Positions 6,019-9,860 of a stretch of DNA of 9,860 nucleotides are shown here, piece by piece. This stretch comes from Paracoccaceae bacterium (GTDB lineage Bacteria > Pseudomonadota > Alphaproteobacteria > Rhodobacterales > Rhodobacteraceae), in the NCBI GenBank assembly GCA_015487255.1, contig WFQA01000077.1, forward strand, positions 1 through 9,860, given 5' to 3'. The notes under the pieces are model-generated. The model made no database searches, was not told where the DNA came from, and worked only from the letters and a program-made list of their open reading frames with translations. The position numbers and the translations under genes are program-made. Numbering within the stretch: position 1 is the first letter of the stretch; each line of letters opens with the position of its first letter.

Positions 6019-6048
6019 GTAGGGTGTGTGCTCTGCACGCACCGCTAC
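6019..6048 (-). repeat. Bulged 13-bp hairpin overlapping the rpmD stop codon
   Basis: On the plus strand, GTAG plus GGTGTGTGC (6019-6031) pair with GCACGCACC (6035-6043) and CTAC (6045-6048). There is a TCT loop, one T-G wobble (G-T paired as RNA) and a single bulged G at 6044. The outer arm includes the rpmD stop codon (complement of 6045-6047). It precedes the terminator on the minus strand and could protect the 3' end of the message. It resembles dispersed extragenic palindromes, although no second copy is seen here. Confidence 0.55.
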
Positions 6049-6233
6049 CCTTTTTCTTCAACAATCACAACCATGTGCGAAATCTTGTTGACCATGCCGC
6101 GCACGCTGGGCGTATCTTCCAGCTCCCGCGTTTTGTGCATTTTGTTCAGCCCGAGGCCCTTCAGCGTTGCCAGCTGGTCTTTCGGGCGGCGGATTGGCGA
6201 GCCAATCTGCTTTACAACGATGGTTTTTGCCAT
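6045..6233 (-). CDS. rpmD: Large-subunit ribosomal protein uL30
   Basis: At 62 residues this is the usual length of bacterial L30. It has the typical start AKTIVVKQIGSPIRRPKDQLATLKGLGLNKM, the HKTRELEDTPSVRGMV segment and the VVIVEE end. It is a small component of the 50S subunit. AAGGAG at 6242-6247 overlaps the rpsE stop and sits 8 nt before the start, so translation is coupled to rpsE. It is the last gene of the cluster: a hairpin and a strong terminator follow directly instead of rplO. Confidence 0.97.
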   Translation of the reverse strand: MAKTIVVKQIGSPIRRPKDQLATLKGLGLNKMHKTRELEDTPSVRGMVNKISHMVVIVEEKG

Positions 6234-6245
6234 TGTCTAAGCTCC

Positions 6246-6824
6246 TTAAGCTTCAGCCGGTGCAGCTTCTTTCGAAGCAGCCGGGGTTTCACGGGCGGGC
6301 AGAATGTCCGAGACCTTCTTGCCACGGCGCTGCGCAACATTGCGCGGGCTGCCCTGCTTGGTCAGGCCGTCCATCGTGGCGCGGATCATGTTATACGGGT
6401 TTTGCGAACCGATGGATTTCGCCACCACATCCTGCAAGCCCAGCATTTCAAACACCGCGCGCATCGGACCACCGGCAATAATCCCGGTACCCGCAGGGGC
6501 GGTGCGCATCACAACATTGCCCGCACCATGGCGGCCAAACATATCGTGGTGCAGGGTCCGGCCCTCGCGCAGAGGCACGCGGATCATCTGGCGCTTGGCT
6601 TGCTCGGTGGCTTTGCGAATGGCTTCGGGCACCTCTTTTGCTTTACCTTTACCAAAGCCCACGCGGCCTTTCTGATCACCTACAACCACCAATGCCGCAA
6701 ATCCGAAGCGCTTACCGCCCTTTACCGTTTTCGACACGCGGTTGATCGCTACCAAGCGATCGGCGAATTCCGGTGTTTCGTCGCGATCGCGACGCTTACC
6801 CCGGCGATTATCTTCTCTTGCCAT
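6246..6824 (-). CDS. rpsE: Small-subunit ribosomal protein uS5
   Basis: A 192-residue S5 of the 30S subunit, involved in decoding fidelity and subunit assembly. The double-stranded RNA-binding-type N-terminal domain shows VAINRVSKTVKGGKRFGFAALVVVGD (about 25-50) and RVGFGKGKAKEVPEAIRKA (about 54-72). The loop VSKTVKGG, where spectinomycin resistance changes are known in E. coli, has the ordinary sensitive-type sequence. The second domain carries APAGTGIIAGGPMRAVFEMLG. The tail beyond residue 170 is Ala/Glu-rich, an extension common in alphaproteobacteria. It starts 9 bp after the rplR stop. Confidence 0.98.
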   Translation of the reverse strand: MAREDNRRGKRRDRDETPEFADRLVAINRVSKTVKGGKRFGFAALVVVGDQKGRVGFGKGKAKEVPEAIRKATEQAKRQMIRVPLREGRTLHHDMFGRHGAGNVVMRTAPAGTGIIAGGPMRAVFEMLGLQDVVAKSIGSQNPYNMIRATMDGLTKQGSPRNVAQRRGKKVSDILPARETPAASKEAAPAEA

Positions 6825-6833
6825 ATCGCTCTC

Positions 6834-7193
6834 CTAGAACTTCAGGCCGCCCTCACGGGCAGCATCTGCGAGCGCTTTGACTTTCCCGTGAAACAGGAAG
6901 CCGCCGCGATCGAAATAAACATCCTCAACACCGGCCTTTTTGGCGCGCTTCGCAATTTCAGCGCCCACTTTGCTCGATGCTTCGATATTGTTTTTGCCCA
7001 CCACACCGAGTGATTTCTCCAGCGTCGAGGCCGCAGCCAGGGTCACGCCGTTGAGATCGTCGATGATTTGCGCGGACATGTTTTTGCCCGAACGGTGAAC
7101 GCTGAGGCGCGGGCGGCCATTGGCCGTTTTGCGCAATCTGTTCCGAACGCGCAGGCGGCGTTTTTGAAACAACTGTCGTTTTGTCTTTGCCAT
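6834..7193 (-). CDS. rplR: Large-subunit ribosomal protein uL18
   Basis: A 119-residue L18 that binds 5S rRNA and helps place it in the 50S subunit. Conserved parts are MAKTKRQLFQKRRLRVRNRL, RPRLSVHRSGKNMSAQIIDD and the C-terminal VYFDRGGFLFHGKVKALADA. The frame stays open 49 codons further upstream into rplF. The ATG at 7193 is correct because AGGAG (7201-7205) precedes it, overlapping the rplF stop, and the N-terminus then matches the family. Confidence 0.97.
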   Translation of the reverse strand: MAKTKRQLFQKRRLRVRNRLRKTANGRPRLSVHRSGKNMSAQIIDDLNGVTLAAASTLEKSLGVVGKNNIEASSKVGAEIAKRAKKAGVEDVYFDRGGFLFHGKVKALADAAREGGLKF

Positions 7194-7200
7194 TGTCGCG

Positions 7201-7205
7201 CTCCT
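7201..7205 (-). promoter_or_regulatory. Ribosome binding site fixing the rplR start
   Basis: AGGAG on the minus strand, 7 nt before the ATG at 7193, overlaps the rplF stop codon (7204-7206). It decides against the longer in-frame start at 7340 and implies translational coupling. Confidence 0.75.
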
Positions 7206-7737
7206 ATTTCTTCTTGCCTTCCTTACGGAAGATAAATTCATCTTTGTATTTGATGCCTTTACCTTTGTAAGGTTCGGGTTTGCGCCATTCGCGAATATTG
7301 GCGGCCACCTGCCCCACCAACTGCTGATCATTGCCCTCAACCACCACTTCGGTGTTTTTCGGAACCGTGATCTTCACCCCTTCGGGGATCGGGAATTCGA
7401 CGTCGTGTGAGTAACCAAGGCTGAGCTTCAGGATATTGCCCTGAAGCGCCGCACGATAACCGATACCGTTGATCTCAAGCTCTTTCTTGAAACCGCCGGT
7501 TACACCCTGCACCAGGTTGGCGATCTGGGTGCGGCTCATGCCCCACTGCTGGCGCGCGCGCTTGGAATTGCCGCGTGGCGTGACAGAGATAACATTGCCG
7601 TCTACCTTGATATCCACATCATCGGTGGCTTTGAAGCCGCGGGTGCCGTTTGGCCCCTTCACTTCAATGCTCTGCCCCGAAACCGTGGCCGATACGCCTG
7701 CAGGCATTTCAACAGGTTTTTTACCAATTCTGGACAT
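7204..7737 (-). CDS. rplF: Large-subunit ribosomal protein uL6
   Basis: A 177-residue L6 of the 50S subunit, located near the factor-binding centre. It has the usual start MSRIGKKPVEMPAGV, an internal duplicated fold, and the L6 signature at the C-terminus PEPYKGKGIKYKDEFIFRKEGKKK (within the last 25 residues or so). Length is standard. A strong GGAGG precedes the ATG, in the 9-bp gap to rpsH. Confidence 0.98.
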   Translation of the reverse strand: MSRIGKKPVEMPAGVSATVSGQSIEVKGPNGTRGFKATDDVDIKVDGNVISVTPRGNSKRARQQWGMSRTQIANLVQGVTGGFKKELEINGIGYRAALQGNILKLSLGYSHDVEFPIPEGVKITVPKNTEVVVEGNDQQLVGQVAANIREWRKPEPYKGKGIKYKDEFIFRKEGKKK

Positions 7738-7746
7738 GAAAACCTC

Positions 7747-8145
7747 CTAAAATACGGTGCAGAGGACTTCGCCGCCGACATTGTCGGTACGAGCCTGTGC
7801 ATCGGACATGACGCCTTTGGGCGTGGATACAATCGCGATCCCGAGGCCCTGACGGACCTGCGGGATATCTTTGACGCCTGAATAAACGCGGCGACCGGGG
7901 GTGGAGATGCGTTTCAGCTCCTTGATTACCGGCTCGCCGTCGAAATATTTCAGCGAAATCTCGATTTCCGGCTTGCCCTCGGCGTCCATTCCGGCCTCAT
8001 AGCCGCGAATGTAACCTTCGGATTCCAGCACATCGAGCACCCAACCGCGCAGCTTGGAAGCCGGGGTTTTGCAGGTGGATTTGTTACGCATCTGAGCATT
8101 ACGGATACGGGTGAGCATGTCGCCCAACGGATCATTCAAATTCAT
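7747..8145 (-). CDS. rpsH: Small-subunit ribosomal protein uS8
   Basis: A 132-residue primary 16S rRNA-binding protein of the 30S subunit. The N-terminus MNLNDPLGDMLTRIRNAQ is typical, and the C-terminal signature GLGIAIVSTPKGVMSDAQA (about 103-121) is complete. In E. coli, S8 represses the spc operon by binding its mRNA near the rplX-rplE junction; whether this holds here cannot be seen. GGGAGG precedes the start within the 12-bp gap after rpsN. Confidence 0.98.
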   Translation of the reverse strand: MNLNDPLGDMLTRIRNAQMRNKSTCKTPASKLRGWVLDVLESEGYIRGYEAGMDAEGKPEIEISLKYFDGEPVIKELKRISTPGRRVYSGVKDIPQVRQGLGIAIVSTPKGVMSDAQARTDNVGGEVLCTVF

Positions 8146-8157
8146 TGTTCAGCCTCC

Positions 8158-8463
8158 CTACCAGCTCGATTTAACCATGCCCGGAATCTCGCCCTTGGAG
8201 GCCAGATCACGGAGCGCGATACGCGACATGCGCAGCTTGCGATAATAGGCCTTGGGCCGGCCGCTGATTTCACAGCGGTTATGCAAGCGGGTTGCCGAGC
8301 TGTCCCGTGGGAGTTTCGCCAGTTTGATGACCGCTTTGAAGCGCTCTTCCATTGGTAGCTCGAGATTGCGTGCGGTCTCTTTCAGCTCGGCGCGCTTGGT
8401 GGCATATTTAGCCACCAGGCGCTCGCGCTTCAATTGACGCTGGATCATTGATGTTTTTGCCAT
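8158..8463 (-). CDS. rpsN: Small-subunit ribosomal protein uS14, zinc-free type
   Basis: A 101-residue S14 of the long type, matching MAKTSMIQRQLKRERLVAKYA at the N-terminus and SGRPKAYYRKLRMSRIALRDLASKGEIPGMVKSSW at the end. Only one cysteine is present, so the CxxC pairs of the zinc-binding short form are absent and this is the zinc-independent paralogue type. It starts 15 bp after the rplE stop. Confidence 0.98.
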   Translation of the reverse strand: MAKTSMIQRQLKRERLVAKYATKRAELKETARNLELPMEERFKAVIKLAKLPRDSSATRLHNRCEISGRPKAYYRKLRMSRIALRDLASKGEIPGMVKSSW

Positions 8464-8478
8464 TGTCTCTCCTCCCGC

Positions 8479-9030
8479 CTATTCGGTGAACGGCATGCTG
8501 AAATGCTTCAGCAATGCGCGTGCTTCACCGTCGGTCTTTGCGGTGGTGCAAATGATGATATCCATGCCCCACATGACATCGACTTTATCAAAGTCGATCT
8601 CAGGGAAGACGATGTGCTCTTTCAGGCCCATGGCATAGTTGCCACGCCCATCGAAGCTTTTTGGATTACTGCCGCGAAAGTCGCGGATGCGCGGCATGGC
8701 CACGGTGGTCAGACGATCGAGGAATTCATACATCCGGTCGCCGCGCAGGGTCACTTTACAGCCCAGGGGCATGTCTTCGCGCACCTTGAAGCCCGCAATA
8801 GAGTTGCGCGCTTTGTTGATCACCGGCTGCTGGCCTGCAATCGCCGCCATATCGGCCACTGCCGAGCGGATCTTCTTGCTGTCGGCCACGGCCTCACCAA
8901 CCCCCATGTTCAGCACGATTTTCTCGAGCTTGGGGATCATCATGTCGTTTTTATAGCCGAACTCTTTTTTCATCTCGGCACGAATGCTGTCTGCATAAAG
9001 CGCTTTATAGCGAGGTGTATAATCAGCCAT
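8479..9030 (-). CDS. rplE: Large-subunit ribosomal protein uL5
   Basis: A 183-residue L5 that binds 5S rRNA and contacts the P-site tRNA. Family segments include PKLEKIVLNMGVGEAVADSKK, the KARNSIAGFKVREDMPLGCKVTLRG region and GMDIIICTTAKTDGEARALLKHFSMPF. The start is the ATG at 9030: it follows a purine-rich GGGGGAAG (9037-9044) and gives MADYTPRYKALY. The open frame continues upstream to 9111 inside rplX but those residues do not belong to L5. The first 8 nt overlap the end of rplX (ATGGCTGA), so translation is coupled. Confidence 0.97.
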   Translation of the reverse strand: MADYTPRYKALYADSIRAEMKKEFGYKNDMMIPKLEKIVLNMGVGEAVADSKKIRSAVADMAAIAGQQPVINKARNSIAGFKVREDMPLGCKVTLRGDRMYEFLDRLTTVAMPRIRDFRGSNPKSFDGRGNYAMGLKEHIVFPEIDFDKVDVMWGMDIIICTTAKTDGEARALLKHFSMPFTE

Positions 9031-9337
9031 TGATAACTTCCCCCGATTTCTTGGCAAAACGAACCTTCTTGCCGTCGACCTCTTTGAAGCCGACGCGGGT
9101 TGCGCCGCCATCCTTAGGGTCTACCAGTGCAAGGTTGGAAAGCTGGATCGGGGCTTCCTGCGGCACCCGGCCACCTTGCGCGGTTTGGCTTTGCTTGGTG
9201 TGGCGGATCACGGTGTTTACACCCGAAACCAGCGCCTTGCCCCTGGTCGGCAGCATTTGGGTGATCTCACCCTCTTTGCCCTTGTCCTTACCAGTGAGCA
9301 CGATGACCTTGTCACCTTTGCGGAGTTTAGCAGCCAT
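9023..9337 (-). CDS. rplX: Large-subunit ribosomal protein uL24
   Basis: A 104-residue assembly-initiating protein of the 50S subunit. The KOW motif is visible in LRKGDKVIVLTGKDKGKEGEI (about residues 5-25). SGVNTVIRHTKQSQTAQGG and a basic C-terminal part follow. Its ATG abuts the rplN stop codon without any gap, and its 3' end overlaps rplE by 8 nt. It is therefore translationally coupled on both sides. Confidence 0.97.
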   Translation of the reverse strand: MAAKLRKGDKVIVLTGKDKGKEGEITQMLPTRGKALVSGVNTVIRHTKQSQTAQGGRVPQEAPIQLSNLALVDPKDGGATRVGFKEVDGKKVRFAKKSGEVING

Positions 9338-9706
9338 TTACAGCACCTCCGGAGCAAGCGAGATGATCTTCATGAAGTTCTTGCCACGAAGCTCACGGCA
9401 CACCGGCCCAAAAATACGGGTGCCCATAGGCTCGCCCGCAGTGTTGAGAATAACGGCGGCATTGCCGTCAAACTGGATCGCGGTACCATCAGGGCGCTGG
9501 ATCGCTTTTTTGGTACGAACGACAACGGCCTTACGCACGTCGCCCTTCTTCACGCGTCCGCGTGGGATGGCCTCTTTTACCGATACGACAATAATGTCGC
9601 CGACAGAAGCGTAACGTCGCTTCGAGCCACCCAGAACCTTGATACACTGAACACGGCGCGCGCCGCTGTTGTCAGCCACCTCAAGGTTTGTCTGCATCTG
9701 GATCAT
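9338..9706 (-). CDS. rplN: Large-subunit ribosomal protein uL14
   Basis: A 122-residue, standard-length L14 that binds 23S rRNA near the intersubunit bridge. Typical segments are MIQMQTNLEVADNSGARRVQCIKVLGGS, GDIIVVSVKEAIPRG-VKKGDV and the C-terminal GTRIFGPVCRELRGKNFMKIISLAPEVL. GGGAG lies 7 nt before the start. This is the first gene of the spc operon in E. coli; here a 64-bp gap separates it from rpsQ. Confidence 0.98.
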   Translation of the reverse strand: MIQMQTNLEVADNSGARRVQCIKVLGGSKRRYASVGDIIVVSVKEAIPRGRVKKGDVRKAVVVRTKKAIQRPDGTAIQFDGNAAVILNTAGEPMGTRIFGPVCRELRGKNFMKIISLAPEVL

Positions 9707-9770
9707 ATTTTTACTCCCGACCTGTGGGGACTGTGCAGTTTAGCCCCACGGTTTCGATTAAACTGGTGTG
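9707..9770 (-). promoter_or_regulatory. rpsQ-rplN intergenic leader with hairpin
   Basis: This 64-bp gap is the longest within the ribosomal cluster. GTGGGG (9724-9729) and CCCCAC (9744-9749) form a 6-bp stem, with a smaller self-complementary element (ACTG/CAGT, 9730-9739) inside. It corresponds to the S10/spc operon junction of E. coli, where a promoter and translational control sit. No clear -35/-10 pair is visible here. Confidence 0.4.
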
Positions 9771-9860
9771 CTACTCAGCGAGCACGGTCCAGCGTTTGGT
9801 CTTCGATATCGGCGCGCATTCGACGATGCGAATTTTGTCGCCAACATTGAAACTCTCGGC
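9771..9860 (-). CDS. rpsQ: Small-subunit ribosomal protein uS17, C-terminal part
   Basis: Reading inward from the right edge on the minus strand gives 29 residues and a TAG stop: AESFNVGDKIRIVECAPISK followed by TKRWTVLAE. The VGDxIxIxEC-P-SKTKRW pattern is the C-terminal signature of S17, a primary 16S rRNA-binding protein of the 30S subunit. The N-terminal part lies outside the window. Its position directly before rplN is the standard order. Confidence 0.95.
   Translation of the reverse strand, partial: AESFNVGDKIRIVECAPISKTKRWTVLAE

Noticed and set aside
6024..7013. Long plus-strand open frame (329 codons) across rpmD, rpsE and rplR
   Set aside because: It lies antisense to three certain ribosomal protein genes and its translation is rich in His, Arg and Ala without any recognisable domain. 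It is a shadow frame of GC-rich coding DNA.
9031..9111. Longer N-terminus of rplE starting at 9111
   Set aside because: The added 27 residues are read from inside rplX in another frame and do not resemble L5; the start at 9030 has a purine-rich site and the family N-terminus.
9176..9850. Plus-strand open frame of 224 codons opposite rplX, rplN and rpsQ
   Set aside because: Antisense to three conserved ribosomal genes and without a recognisable domain.
1..9860. CRISPR array, tRNA, insertion sequence, toxin-antitoxin or defence genes
   Set aside because: I looked for regularly spaced repeats, transposase or integrase motifs, tRNA-like cloverleafs and small paired genes, and saw none.

Overview
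The window is GC-rich chromosomal DNA, most likely from an alphaproteobacterium and plausibly a Rhodobacterales-type marine organism. This placement is an inference. It rests on protein similarity by eye, a GNRA-loop terminator, GC-rich extragenic palindromes, a form II-like CO-dehydrogenase L-M gene order and an RTX protein with a beta-propeller-like body. I see no plasmid, phage, transposon or CRISPR signature.

Left part, 1-1533 (+): the 3' two fifths or so of a molybdenum hydroxylase large subunit (xanthine dehydrogenase/CoxL family), followed by its FAD-binding medium subunit (CoxM family). A clear rho-independent terminator follows at about 1596-1630. The convergent gap up to 1742 also holds two further perfect palindromes and a short direct repeat.

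Middle part, 1743-4116: trpA (tryptophan synthase alpha) on the minus strand, divergent from a psd-pssA pair on the plus strand. PssA makes phosphatidylserine and Psd decarboxylates it to phosphatidylethanolamine, so the pair is the complete last two steps of PE synthesis. A 343-bp, comparatively AT-rich gap (4117-4459) follows and holds several hairpins and a perfect inverted repeat.

The gene at 4460-5947 (+) encodes a 495-residue protein. It has about seven propeller-like repeats, then a block of six RTX-type nonapeptides and a serralysin-like C-terminus. It is probably a type I-secreted calcium-binding protein, and it is the least ordinary gene here. Its start codon lies in the stem of a possible mRNA hairpin.

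Right part, 5978-9860 (-): the ribosomal protein operon read right to left as rpsQ (partial), rplN, rplX, rplE, rpsN, rpsH, rplF, rplR, rpsE, rpmD. The genes are packed with gaps of 15 bp or less, except for a 64-bp gap between rpsQ and rplN (the S10/spc junction in Escherichia coli). The cluster ends after rpmD at a strong terminator with an 11-bp stem, a GAAA loop and a U tract. The rplO-secY genes that usually follow rpmD are absent, and the convergent RTX gene occupies that place. I did not find a convincing new multi-gene system. The points most worth following are the propeller-RTX protein with its upstream control region and the interrupted spc operon.
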